Source of the DNA: Ignavibacteriaceae bacterium
GTDB taxonomy: Bacteria; Bacteroidota; Ignavibacteria; Ignavibacteriales; Ignavibacteriaceae
Direction of reading: 5' to 3'
Assembly: GCA_019638025.1 (NCBI GenBank)
Contig: JAHBUO010000022.1
Span: forward strand, 1-32,963
Length of the DNA: 32,963 bases
Below, piece after piece: positions 1 to 7,770 of the stretch (positions are counted from its first letter, which is position 1; each line of letters begins with the position of its first letter). The position numbers were made by a program, and so were the translations under genes. The notes under the pieces are model-generated. The model was given only the letters and a program-made list of their open reading frames with translations. It was not told the DNA's origin and did no database searches.

Positions 1-74
1 GGGGTCGTAGTTCAGTTGGTTAGAACGCCTGCCTGTCACGCAGGAGGTCGCGAGTTCGAGTCTCGTCGGCCCCG
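1..74 (+). tRNA. tRNA-Asp (anticodon GTC)
   Basis: A full cloverleaf can be folded. The acceptor stem is 1-7 with 67-73 (one T-G pair), the anticodon stem is 28-32 with 40-44, the anticodon GTC is at 35-37 and the T arm is 50-66. The discriminator base is G74 and CCA is not encoded. The integrase gene lies immediately downstream and points towards the tRNA, so this tRNA is the likely integration target. No second copy of the tRNA 3' end was found elsewhere in the window. Confidence 0.97.
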
Positions 75-82
75 CACAAGAT

Positions 83-115
83 AAAAGCCTGTAAGATAAT
101 CACTTACAGGCTTTT
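83..115 (+). terminator. Terminator of tRNA-Asp
   Basis: A perfect 13-bp stem (83-95 with 103-115) closes a 7-nt loop. It has A-rich and T-rich flanks, so it can work in both directions, for the tRNA on one side and the integrase on the other. Confidence 0.85.
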
Positions 116-139
116 GTGTTTTTAAATGGTTTTTTGTTC

Positions 140-160
140 GCTACGATTTGGCTACGATTT
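140..160. repeat. Tandem GCTACGATTT repeat beside the integrase
   Basis: GCTACGATTT occurs twice (140-149 and 151-160) with an 11-bp period, between the tRNA terminator and the integrase stop codon. About one helical turn of spacing next to the attachment site suits arm-type integrase binding sites. That role is inference. Confidence 0.5.
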
Positions 161-161
161 C

Positions 162-1115
162 TTAAGACAGCATTTGAAGGTATAACTGAGTGGTCTTTAA
201 TTGGCTATGTCCTAGCTTTATCATTATCTCAAAAAGAGGGATATTCTTCTTTGACAGTAGGCTTGCATATCTATGCCTCAGAGAGTGCCAACCCCAAACT
301 TTCATTTTATTTTCCCGCAAGGTTTTGTCCAAAAATTTGGGGGTGTCATTCCATTCCGGGAATACTCTTCCCTTGCCGGTTAATCCTTTTATGCAATCCG
401 GTATCTCGACCTTTCTAGGAACTCTGTCGCTATTCTTTGATTTCCTGGTATAGAGGATTAAATAGCTTTCATTGATATCCTCAAAGGACAAGTTTAACGC
501 TTCATTAATTCTACAGCCAGATGCTAAAACAAAATCAAATAAAAGTTTTTGGCGTGGATTAAAATATTCTCTTACTTTATTTATCTCGCTATCCGGCGGA
601 ATATATTTCAACATTTTTTTTACTGAATAAGGTTTGATCTTCCTTGCGGGATTTCTGATTACCAAGTCATAGCTGTCTATAATATAGTTGAATAATGATT
701 TGATATTCTTGAGGGCTGAGTTTACCTGATAATTATCAACCTCATTTCTCTTCAGTTTTTCGGAATAGTCTAATAAGAAATCTTCAATCTCCTTTCTTGT
801 GATTTCTCTAATTTCCTGATTCCCAATGAAGTCTGCAAAACGATTAAGGTGATATTCACTATCTTGCTTATGCTTATCGCTGTATTTGACGGACAGATAT
901 TTTAACCGGTCGTCAATTACCGAACAGAGTAATAAAGGTTTGTCCTGCTTACCGAATCTTTTTTCCTCGTCTAGGTAATTATATTTTTCTCTTTCGGCTT
1001 GTTGCGCTTCCCTCTTGCTGTGGTAAATACATTTTGAATAATAGGTCTTACTATTGAAATCAAACTTATAGTAGAACCTAATACCTTTTCTGAGTTTCCT
1101 ATAATAAGTTGCCAT
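162..1115 (-). CDS. Tyrosine recombinase/integrase
   Basis: This 317-aa protein is a phage-type site-specific recombinase. An SAM-like N-terminal core-binding domain (about residues 60-160) precedes the catalytic domain (about 170-317). The active-site set is visible: R202 in SGCRINEAL, K225, H277 and R280 in WHSLRHR, H303 in LGHS and the nucleophile Y312 near the C-terminus. The N-terminal stretch is rich in Tyr, Arg and Lys, like arm-binding domains. The ATG at 1115 follows a TAGGAG ribosome site. Its place beside tRNA-Asp, transcribed towards the tRNA, indicates it integrates the element there. The C-terminus is short after the catalytic Tyr, but all key residues are present. Confidence 0.95.
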   Translation of the reverse strand: MATYYRKLRKGIRFYYKFDFNSKTYYSKCIYHSKREAQQAEREKYNYLDEEKRFGKQDKPLLLCSVIDDRLKYLSVKYSDKHKQDSEYHLNRFADFIGNQEIREITRKEIEDFLLDYSEKLKRNEVDNYQVNSALKNIKSLFNYIIDSYDLVIRNPARKIKPYSVKKMLKYIPPDSEINKVREYFNPRQKLLFDFVLASGCRINEALNLSFEDINESYLILYTRKSKNSDRVPRKVEIPDCIKGLTGKGRVFPEWNDTPKFLDKTLRENKMKVWGWHSLRHRYASLLSKKNIPLFEIMIKLGHSQLKTTQLYLQMLS

Positions 1116-1241
1116 TGTTAAATCTCCTATAAATCGTTAAATTATTTTCGTGGAAAAATTAATAGGTATGTATGTGGTGGTTTTAGGTGTGCGACTATGT
1201 AAAACAAAAAAAGGAGGTTGGGGAGCATAGGAGTTAATCTT

Positions 1242-1418
1242 ATGGATACCCCGATTGAAGCCAAATTTTTCTCTGTTAAAGAGGTGGCTGTAATGCTTGG
1301 AAAGTGTAATAAGTGGGTTTATCAACGAAAGGAGAAAATCCCTGGTTACACTAGAATTGCAGGAGCGATTTTGTTTAACAGAGAGGTTTTTCTGTCCGGA
1401 CTTAGGCCTCGCAGTTAG
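1242..1418 (+). CDS. Excisionase-like helix-turn-helix protein
   Basis: A 58-aa protein that is almost entirely one MerR/HTH_17-type DNA-binding domain (FFSVKEVAVMLGKCNKWVYQ, then a basic wing and an IPGY turn). Such proteins act as excisionases or recombination directionality factors beside integrases. The frame is open further upstream from a TTG at 1218, but the ATG at 1242 has AGGAG eight bases before it and starts just before the domain, so it is preferred. It is divergent from the integrase, as is common for int/xis control regions. The excisionase role is inferred from context and size; it could also be a small repressor. Confidence 0.75.
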   Translation: MDTPIEAKFFSVKEVAVMLGKCNKWVYQRKEKIPGYTRIAGAILFNREVFLSGLRPRS

Positions 1419-1522
1419 CCTATTAAAAGCCAGTAGGTTGTAATGGCTTATTGGTTTAGACACCCCCCGGTGGTGTAATGCCACCGGGAAGTATTTCGCT
1501 GGCACATCTTGATTGCGCCGCA

Positions 1523-1717
1523 TTAAATCCAGCCTCTACTTTTAGCTCTTAGTTGTGCTATTTCAAATGACTTCTTGTTTTCAAACGCCGCCTGTTTAAG
1601 TTTGTACATTACCTTTTCGTAATCTCTGTCTCGGGGTTTGCGGTTGTTTGAATGCTTGTGTTTTTTAGGTGTGTAAAAAATCTGGTGGGCGATTTCTTGA
1701 AGTAATGTTCGTGCCAT
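1523..1717 (-). CDS. Small basic protein, unknown function
   Basis: A 64-aa, strongly basic protein without a family I recognise. The ATG at 1717 has AGAGGA five bases upstream, and an extended -10 promoter lies about 220 bp upstream at 1938-1965 on the same strand. The C-terminal half is helical and Lys/Arg-rich, so nucleic-acid binding is plausible. It lies at the edge of the gene-free control region and may be a regulator of the element, but nothing in the sequence proves this. Confidence 0.55.
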   Translation of the reverse strand: MARTLLQEIAHQIFYTPKKHKHSNNRKPRDRDYEKVMYKLKQAAFENKKSFEIAQLRAKSRGWI

Positions 1718-1770
1718 TTTATCCTCTGTTTAATTACAAAGGAAAACTATTTTATATGTTGTTAAAGGGC

Positions 1771-1800
1771 ATTGGAAACGATTGGAATTGATTGGAAGAT
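1771..1800. repeat. Three 10-bp iterons (ATTGGAANNN)
   Basis: ATTGGAA recurs with exact 10-bp spacing at 1771, 1781 and 1791, so the copies lie on one face of the helix. This looks like a binding array for Xis, a repressor or an initiator. It lies between the 64-aa gene and the promoter cluster. Confidence 0.6.
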
Positions 1801-1805
1801 AGTCT

Positions 1806-1862
1806 AAGAATTGTCTATAAATTCTTGTTGTCCGCTATTATTTGCTTAATAGTCTATAATAG
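1806..1862. repeat. Two short inverted repeats in the left control region
   Basis: AAGAATT/AATTCTT (1806-1812 with 1820-1826, 7-nt loop) and CTATTAT/ATAATAG (1835-1841 with 1856-1862) follow directly after the iterons. They could be operators or part of an origin or recombination site. Function is not shown. Confidence 0.4.
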
Positions 1863-1937
1863 CTCGCAATAGGGTTTACCGAATATCCTACGATTTAAGA
1901 TTTTAGATTTGGTTGTAAGTAAAGCCTCTTATGTTTA

Positions 1938-1965
1938 ATTATACCACACTCTATTAAAAATTCAA
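1938..1965 (-). promoter_or_regulatory. Extended -10 promoter for the 64-aa gene
   Basis: On the minus strand TTGAAT (1960-1965), a 16-bp spacer ending in TGG, then TATAAT (1938-1943). It reads towards the gene ending at 1523. Bases 1934-1948 form a 15-mer repeated exactly at 2091-2105 (plus) and 11511-11525 (minus). Confidence 0.65.
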
Positions 1966-2073
1966 TCTTCTTATTCTGATTACAAAATTATATTTCATAA
2001 TAATATTTTACAGTTAAATAATACTTTGCTCTTCCACTTATGCCCAATTATAACAAAAATATTTAGATGCTGT

Positions 2074-2101
2074 TTGACATGATCGCTTACTGTGGTATAA
2101 T
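2074..2101 (+). promoter_or_regulatory. Consensus sigma-70-type promoter
   Basis: TTGACA (2074-2079), 16-bp spacer ending TGTGG, TATAAT (2096-2101). The expected start near 2108 is followed by a short fold (AGTCC at about 2109 pairing GGACT at about 2150) and then by a second promoter, with no ORF. It is divergent from the 1938-1965 promoter. Confidence 0.75.
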
Positions 2102-2172
2102 TAAATCAGTCCTCCAGCTAGAATATCGGACAAGTCCATATCTCCGGCTAACGGACTAGATAATCATAGCCC

Positions 2173-2201
2173 TTGACAAACAAAACGGTTAGGTGTAAAA
2201 T
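2173..2201 (+). promoter_or_regulatory. Promoter of the small RNA gene
   Basis: TTGACA (2173-2178), 17-bp spacer, TAAAAT (2196-2201). The predicted start at about 2208 is 16 bp before the long GC-rich stem of the sRNA. Confidence 0.7.
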
Positions 2202-2207
2202 AAAAGA

Positions 2208-2327
2208 GTAGTTTAAAATATAAGACGGGGGAACAGAAAGCAGTATTATGAGCTAATCACTCATGCCCGTTGTTTGGCGTTCCCCCGTCGGCAGCGTGCA
2301 GATTAACTCAGAATATTGCTTTTTTTA
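2208..2327 (+). ncRNA. Self-contained ~120-nt small RNA, unknown class
   Basis: The region has a near-consensus promoter (2173-2201), an 11-bp perfect GC-rich stem (2224-2234 with 2279-2289), an inner hairpin ATGAG/CTCAT at about 2249-2265, and a weak stem followed by seven T (2320-2326) as a terminator. No ORF of useful size overlaps it on this strand. It sits in the left control region of the element. I do not recognise the family. A retron was considered, but no reverse transcriptase is present. An antisense or copy-control RNA, or an RNA cofactor for an element protein, are possible roles. Confidence 0.6.
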
Positions 2328-2715
2328 TTTACAATGAAGCCTGACTGCGTTTAGGAATTGGATAAATAGGCAGTCTTATAAAACTATTCCTTTAAATCCT
2401 GTGTGGTGGATAGATGAAAAAAGTGCCGGCAATGTTTTAACCTTAACAACCGGCGACCTGATTTATTCATCACACGATCGACAAAATAAATCCCGAATAA
2501 ACAGACGCTTTTATAAGCGATAAAAATCATTGAATATTGCATCAATTGATTCTGGTGGGGAGACCCGAACATCTAGGGTGGGAAGTTATTAGTCGGAAAA
2601 AGGTTTCTACATAGAACAGCATAATTAAATCCCTAAAGTATCAGGGAGTTAAAAGGTTTTTTATGGATAATGTCTTAAGAAGTAGACTATCTTAGAAAAA
2701 TTACTTGGAATAGAC
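2328..2715. other. 388-bp stretch without a supported gene
   Basis: A 62-codon minus-strand frame (2384-2572) has no recognisable domain and no convincing start signal, so I do not call it. A GCCGG/CCGGC inverted pair lies at about 2424-2454. Bases 2550-2580 look superficially like a tRNA T-arm but the stem does not pair. Confidence 0.5.
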
Positions 2716-3324
2716 TTAGCAACGCCTTTCGGGGTTTGAATAAACAATTTTCTTAATAATTATTTCAGCTTCTTTTTTCGGTGATTTTCCATTCTTCAAC
2801 CAAAAATTAATATGTAGATGGGCCGTTTTAGGATTAACTAAAATATCGGTTGGTGAAATCCATTTCTTAATCAAGAGATCTGAACGAAATCCGTGTCCGT
2901 GATAGCTTTTGAAACTTATTAGATCAGAATAGAATAATATTGTATGTGTTGAATAATCCCCTTGAAGATTCATTTTGAACCGTTTCGGTTTATGAGGCTG
3001 AACGGTATATAATGTTTCTTTATTATGAAACTCGATGTCAATTTCTTTCTTATCATTTTCATAAATAAAGAGACCAACAACGATATTCTTATCTGAAAGC
3101 TCGACATTACTAGAAACATAAAAATCATATTCTCCATACCTAATGGGATCTTCGGTAATAATCTCGGCACAATACCATTTGTCATCAATCTTATTAATTC
3201 TCAGATGTAAATTCCCTGCGCGGTCAACATAGACATTATTCTCGTTCCAATTATTACTTCCTGGTCCTTTGCCATTTCCACTTTTAATAATCCATTTCTG
3301 ACCGGAGAATATAATTGTCTTCAT
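2716..3324 (-). CDS. GH16-like concanavalin-fold protein, no signal peptide
   Basis: A 202-aa single-domain protein resembling glycoside hydrolase family 16: a beta-rich jellyroll pattern, a YGEYDFYV strand at about 63-70 and the catalytic-type signature EIDIEF at 94-99, giving the E-x-D-x-E trio E94, D96 and E98. Family members cleave beta-glucans or galactans and are normally secreted. Here there is no signal peptide and no membrane segment, and the domain is slightly short, so a cytoplasmic role or binding of an incoming or internal polysaccharide is possible. An in-frame stop lies just upstream of the ATG at 3324, which fixes the start. The neighbours are element genes, not polysaccharide-use genes. 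The fold call is fairly sure; the substrate is unknown. Confidence 0.7.
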   Translation of the reverse strand: MKTIIFSGQKWIIKSGNGKGPGSNNWNENNVYVDRAGNLHLRINKIDDKWYCAEIITEDPIRYGEYDFYVSSNVELSDKNIVVGLFIYENDKKEIDIEFHNKETLYTVQPHKPKRFKMNLQGDYSTHTILFYSDLISFKSYHGHGFRSDLLIKKWISPTDILVNPKTAHLHINFWLKNGKSPKKEAEIIIKKIVYSNPERRC

Positions 3325-3378
3325 AAAGAAATTTAATAAATAATATTTTTGCCTCCTATAATCGGCAATCTTTTATAT

Positions 3379-3482
3379 CAGGTAGTCGCAATACTTGTAA
3401 ATACTCAATTATCTTCTAAATATTTACAATTTCTTCCATTTCATGTTTTCAACTACCTGGCTAAGTTTAGTCCACACTAAAC
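3379..3482. promoter_or_regulatory. Nested inverted repeats before the coiled-coil gene
   Basis: CAGGTAGT/ACTACCTG (3379-3386 with 3452-3459) encloses TTGTAAATA/TATTTACAA (3395-3403 with 3421-3429). A third, 7-bp hairpin GTTTAGT-CCAC-ACTAAAC (3465-3482) abuts the ribosome site at 3483-3487. This could control translation of the next gene or be operator DNA. Confidence 0.5.
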
Positions 3483-3492
3483 AGGAGTATAT

Positions 3493-3663
3493 ATGCCGGA
3501 CTTAGCGCAAATGGCAAAAGCCGAATATGACAACCTTATTAAACAACTTGAGACCAAGGAAAATGAGGTTGCCGATCTAAAAAAGAAAATACACCCGATT
3601 GGTATCTTTCTGAAAGAATCCGGTGTACTGGAAAAAGAGACCAGAAAACGGGAGAAAAAGTAG
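3493..3663 (+). CDS. 56-aa coiled-coil protein, unknown function
   Basis: A small highly charged protein (MPDLAQMAKA start, Lys/Glu-rich tail). Residues about 10-35 form a heptad-like coiled coil; a short IHPIGIFLKESG segment follows, then a basic tail. The start is well supported: AGGAG at 3483-3487 lies five bases before the ATG, and a strong terminator follows 23 bp after the stop, so this is a monocistronic gene despite its size. Hairpins upstream suggest tight control. No family recognised. Confidence 0.65.
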   Translation: MPDLAQMAKAEYDNLIKQLETKENEVADLKKKIHPIGIFLKESGVLEKETRKREKK

Positions 3664-3686
3664 GGGTTTATTTGCCCTAGGACAGC

Positions 3687-3732
3687 AAAAAAGGCTCAAA
3701 CTGGTACTTTATACCTTTTTGAGCCTTTTTCT
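3687..3732 (+). terminator. Rho-independent terminator after the 56-aa gene
   Basis: AAAAAAGGCTCAAA (3687-3700) pairs with TTGAGCCTTTTT (3719-3730). The stem is closed by A/T tracts and ends in a T run. Confidence 0.85.
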
Positions 3733-4155
3733 TCGTCTAGTAGGCTAATTTCAAGGATTCTTAAGCATAAAATGGGTGTTCTAGACAATAGAAGAAGTTG
3801 CTTGCCTCTTTTTTCCCACTTTTAACATTTTCCTTCAAGTTTGAACAGCTTATATATTTTTTGGCGTGCATTTCGATTATGTAATGAAGCATGAACTTTA
3901 TTATAAATCGGTCTTGGTGGTTATGTTGTTGGCAGAACTGGTGAGAAGATTGTTGAGAAGATTAGGAAATGATTTGTAATTGGCAATTATCCAAATTAGT
4001 TTTCAAAAATATGTGGAAATAATGAGTATATGAAAAGATAAACTAGTCTGGGAACCGATTGAAAAAATAATTATTATGAAAGTGTTTCCAATTATGTAAA
4101 TTGACAGTACGAAATAATATTCGCATGTTATATTAATAAAGAAATCAGAACTAGT
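3733..4155. other. Gene-free leader upstream of the ATPase gene
   Basis: No supported gene. The end carries a possible promoter for the ATPase gene: TTGACA at 4101-4106 with only a weak -10 (CATGTT, 4124-4129). A minus-strand frame at 4003-4251 overlaps the ATPase start and is rejected. Confidence 0.4.
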
Positions 4156-5181
4156 ATGACTCAGTTTAGTTACATAAAAGAAATAGTTAAATCCGGTTTG
4201 GAAAATGATCAAGAAAAATTCAAGGAAGCTTTGAATGAATTGATTGAGCATTCCAAAAAAACAAAAAAGATTAACTATGCATTACAGCTACAGTCTTTGC
4301 TTAAAGATGCCATTAGACAAGAGCAATCCAAAGGACCTAAGTTAGTTGGCAGCCACGCGTATTTTGCCAGATTGGAAGACAAAGAACTAAACGATTTTGT
4401 ATTAGAAAAAATTACTTCGGAGTATAAGTTTGAAAATCTGATTGTGAGTGATGAGGTTCAGAATCAGCTAGAGTTTTTAATTGACGAACATAGATCAAAA
4501 GAATTAATTCAGAAATTTAATTTACCAGTTTCGAACAAAGTATTATTATATGGTCCTTCTGGTTGTGGGAAAACTCTTGCTTCTTATGTTATTGCTGGTG
4601 AGTTAGAAAAAATGATGTATGTTATAAATCTCGGAGCTATAGTATCTTCAAAACTTGGTGAAACTAGTAAAAATTTAGCGAAGGTTTTTAGACAAGCATC
4701 AATGGAAGACTGCATAATTTTTATTGATGAATTTGATTCATTAGGAAAAGTTAGAGATTATGCTCATGATCATGGGGAGATGAAAAGGATTGTTAATACG
4801 ATTCTTCAATTGTTTGATTATTTACCTCAAAGCAGTATTGTTATTGCAGCAACCAATCAGATAGAAATGATTGACAATGCATTATTGAGAAGATTTGATG
4901 TAAAACTTAAACTTGATCTTCCAAATAAAAAGCAAATTAAAGAACTAATAGAACTTGTACTAAGAAATGGTGAATTTAAGTTTGACAAAATAAATGCAAT
5001 TACAACAGTTCTTAAAGCTGCCGAAGGTTTATCATATTACAGCATTCAAAAAGCTTTAATAGGAGCTATTAAAAGAAGTATCCTTGATAAAAATATTACT
5101 AAAAATAAGAATGGATTATTAATTACATCGTCCATCTGGTTGGATCTTATTAAACAAGAAAAAGAGAAAATTACGAATTAA
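4156..5181 (+). CDS. ietA: AAA+ ATPase, IetA-like partner of the subtilase
   Basis: A 341-aa AAA ATPase of the FtsH/CDC48-like clade. Residues 1-90 form a helical N-terminal region. The AAA module has Walker A GPSGCGKT (133-140), Walker B IIFIDE (187-192), sensor-1 N234 in AATN and arginine-finger residues R245/R246 in LLRRFD. The small helical lid follows to about residue 330. The neighbouring subtilase makes this an IetA/IetS-type pair, known from an Agrobacterium Ti plasmid as a stability (toxin-antitoxin-like) system and later shown to give phage protection. Unusually the two genes here converge and their stop codons overlap on TTAA at 5178-5181. The symbol is by analogy; the pairing is strong, the function inferred. 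Confidence 0.8.
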   Translation: MTQFSYIKEIVKSGLENDQEKFKEALNELIEHSKKTKKINYALQLQSLLKDAIRQEQSKGPKLVGSHAYFARLEDKELNDFVLEKITSEYKFENLIVSDEVQNQLEFLIDEHRSKELIQKFNLPVSNKVLLYGPSGCGKTLASYVIAGELEKMMYVINLGAIVSSKLGETSKNLAKVFRQASMEDCIIFIDEFDSLGKVRDYAHDHGEMKRIVNTILQLFDYLPQSSIVIAATNQIEMIDNALLRRFDVKLKLDLPNKKQIKELIELVLRNGEFKFDKINAITTVLKAAEGLSYYSIQKALIGAIKRSILDKNITKNKNGLLITSSIWLDLIKQEKEKITN

Positions 5182-7622
5182 TTCTCCAATTCAGCTTCAA
5201 GCTCCGCGATTACTTCTAGATTATTTATTAAAATCAGTTCATTATACAATCTATTTGAAACAGCGCCCTTGTGCGACATTTCTTTTACTGTAATTACTAA
5301 AGAAAATTTGTGTAAAATATTATAGTCGTCTTGCAAATGAGCCGGTAACAATTTATGAAGCTTCGAATGAATTGCTATCTTAAACTGATTATTCTCTTTG
5401 AGTAATTTATTCTTAGTAATCCCAAAACTCATTTTATGACAATTACTCAAAAGTTTTGCTTTGAAGTAGTAATCTTCTGACCATCCTTGAAAGACTTTAA
5501 AATCTTCAACTCTAGCACCACTTAAGCCAAAGTTTTCTTCCTTTCCTTTATCATTTAAGCGTTTTTCTTCAAGAGCGATATCTTTAAATATACCAAAGGA
5601 GATATGAACCGGGCAATAAGCAAGGTGATTGTGAGGGATGGGCTCAAAACTAAAACAAAGGGTTGCATCAATATGGACTACTGATTTACCATGTAAAAGC
5701 GTAACAAGATATTCCGGAAGTTTCAAGGTATATGTTTTTATATGTCCAGGTTTTATTGAATCTTCTAAAACAAGAGTTACATTATTTTCATCAGAATAAA
5801 TCGGAAGATTATCATCGGGTATTCCTTTCCCAATAAGGTCTTGTAATTTGAAGTGCTCAAGATTCTTAAATGCTTTGCCAGTTTGTGGATGTTCCGCGGA
5901 GTTAACTAAAAGAGCTTTTATTGTTTGCATATTTTCAGCAAGTTGAGGATACTCCTTTAAAATTTTTGCTGCAAGATTTGCGAGAAATGGTGCGGAATAA
6001 CTTGTGCCGATTTCCCTTGAATAATACTGACCCATTTCAGCACTAAGAACTTTAAGACCAGTATTATCAGTTAGAGTATTATTATCAATATCGCCTCCAA
6101 AATAACATAGATCCGGTTTAGTTAGATGTTTACTAAAGCGAGTTGATTTATAATATGAGGCAGAGCGATCGCAATTAAACTTACGCGTATAACTTGCAGG
6201 GAATGAACTTTCAGCTGAATAGCATTCAGCGCTATATGGTTCCAGATTATCAGAAATTGCACCACAACCAATATTATTCATACTTTCTGATGGAGAACGA
6301 AGATTAAAGTCTGGCTTAAGAAATTGATGAGGGTAAATGCCTTTGTTTTCATTATCAAAGAAGTGACCAACAAAATTTGTGAAGTTACCTACAGATATAA
6401 ATATTAGGATATTCAATTCATTGGATAATGAATCAAGAGTACAAGCATAATTGGAAACGAGCGAATTATTTGGAAGAGGATTACAATAACCAAGAGACAG
6501 GACAAATATTTTTATACCATATTTTTGATGCGATTCTTTAATCATACTAATTACTAGCGATTCTGAAATGTATCCTTCTTCCCTATCGAGGACTTTTATT
6601 GATAAGAGTTTTGCATCCGCGATGATTTGATTAGATGAAGAATTATATAATGACTTACCTAGAGCCGCAATTGCGGAGACACCTGTACCATGATTAGCAC
6701 TGTCTATTTTAGGACTAGTGCCAGTAATATCGAATTCATTCCCGTCATTTATAATTAGAGGGGCAAGCGGTGTCGCACTGCTGATACCAGTATCAATTAT
6801 TCCAATAATCGGTAAATCTTCAGCTCCATTTGCGATTGCAAAACCATACTCTCTAATAGGAAGGTTGAATACAGATGGCCTTATGATACCTGCAAAAGGA
6901 GAATTAACTATATGGATTACATCATAGTTGTCAACAATTTCTTGAATAGTAACAAACGGGACATTTAGCAATTCAATTCTGTTTGATGAAACGTCTTGAA
7001 TAAAATTCAAGCCATTTGAAGAACAATAATCAATTAGCGAGCTTTTTATTGCTGAAAGCTGAGGGTATAATTCAAGTGACTCAAAGAGATCAAGTATGTA
7101 GTAATCTTTTGGTTCAGCAATTTTTTTTATGTCATCTGATGAATGAAAATCGAAGCGTTTTATATAGCGGATTAACCGGTTGTAATCCTCCGAATCATCA
7201 GGATTTACTGAATTAATAAACACATTAATGCTATCAATAAATTCTTGAAACTTTTCTTCGTTACTGATAGCATAGTAGCCAATAGTATTAAACTCATCAT
7301 ATCTAATTGGACTTAAGCCGAAATATTCTCTGTATTTGTTTTCATATTTTGATGAATCAAAATAATCGAAGAAGTTTAGAATTATGTAATCAACTTTTGC
7401 AGGTATATTTAATTGAAGATTGCGATGAGTTTCTCTTTGATTTCTTTTTGTTGTGAAATTAGTTAATGAATATCTGAATGATTCTTGCATGAGCAAATAA
7501 TTTCTAGGAACAATTTCAATTGGCTCATCAGCGCCTTCATCATCACCGACTTTCCTTTGATGAGGTTTATATGTGACAACACCTTCAACAGGATTTCTAA
7601 AATATAAGTGAGGTTTTTTCAT
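5178..7622 (-). CDS. ietS: Subtilisin-like serine protease, IetS-like
   Basis: An 814-aa S8-family protein without a signal peptide, so probably cytoplasmic. A long N-terminal region (1-265) of unknown fold precedes the protease domain. The catalytic triad is intact: D277 in IIDTGI, H311 in NHGTG and S541 in GTSYSAP; the oxyanion-hole Asn is N413 in SVGN. A beta-rich C-terminal domain (about 600-814) follows, as in large subtilases partnered with AAA ATPases. In IetAS systems the protease is thought to be the effector and the ATPase the controller or sensor. The ATG at 7622 has no clear ribosome site. The gene is convergent with the ATPase gene rather than in one operon, so the two are controlled by separate promoters. 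Confidence 0.82.
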   Translation of the reverse strand: MKKPHLYFRNPVEGVVTYKPHQRKVGDDEGADEPIEIVPRNYLLMQESFRYSLTNFTTKRNQRETHRNLQLNIPAKVDYIILNFFDYFDSSKYENKYREYFGLSPIRYDEFNTIGYYAISNEEKFQEFIDSINVFINSVNPDDSEDYNRLIRYIKRFDFHSSDDIKKIAEPKDYYILDLFESLELYPQLSAIKSSLIDYCSSNGLNFIQDVSSNRIELLNVPFVTIQEIVDNYDVIHIVNSPFAGIIRPSVFNLPIREYGFAIANGAEDLPIIGIIDTGISSATPLAPLIINDGNEFDITGTSPKIDSANHGTGVSAIAALGKSLYNSSSNQIIADAKLLSIKVLDREEGYISESLVISMIKESHQKYGIKIFVLSLGYCNPLPNNSLVSNYACTLDSLSNELNILIFISVGNFTNFVGHFFDNENKGIYPHQFLKPDFNLRSPSESMNNIGCGAISDNLEPYSAECYSAESSFPASYTRKFNCDRSASYYKSTRFSKHLTKPDLCYFGGDIDNNTLTDNTGLKVLSAEMGQYYSREIGTSYSAPFLANLAAKILKEYPQLAENMQTIKALLVNSAEHPQTGKAFKNLEHFKLQDLIGKGIPDDNLPIYSDENNVTLVLEDSIKPGHIKTYTLKLPEYLVTLLHGKSVVHIDATLCFSFEPIPHNHLAYCPVHISFGIFKDIALEEKRLNDKGKEENFGLSGARVEDFKVFQGWSEDYYFKAKLLSNCHKMSFGITKNKLLKENNQFKIAIHSKLHKLLPAHLQDDYNILHKFSLVITVKEMSHKGAVSNRLYNELILINNLEVIAELEAELEN

Positions 7623-7770
7623 TGGTTGTAATTGCTTTTTAATACTTGATTACGAATTACTTGTTTTTATTTTGTATTGATTACTGCATTAATCTACCAT
7701 TCTTGTTCTTGCGCCGGGAGTGTTAGATATATATTAATTTATTCCTCAAGCGCAGAAATCCGTTTGCGTT

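Noticed and set aside
1137..1523. 128-codon minus-strand frame
   Set aside because: It lies opposite the better-supported HTH gene, has no domain, and its composition is typical of a shadow frame.
2208..2327. Retron msr-msd
   Set aside because: No reverse transcriptase gene nearby and no a1/a2-type flanking repeats seen.
2384..2572. 62-codon minus-strand frame
   Set aside because: No recognisable domain and no start signal; region looks non-coding.
2545..2585. tRNA-like 3' end (TTCGGGTCTCCCCACCA on the minus strand)
   Set aside because: The T-stem does not pair and there is no acceptor or anticodon arm.
3890..3975. Short plus-strand coding-like stretch before the ATPase gene
   Set aside because: No frame is long enough and no start signal is present.
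4003..4251. 82-codon hydrophobic minus-strand frame
   Set aside because: It overlaps the start of the ATPase gene and reflects the AT-rich leader; not a credible membrane protein.
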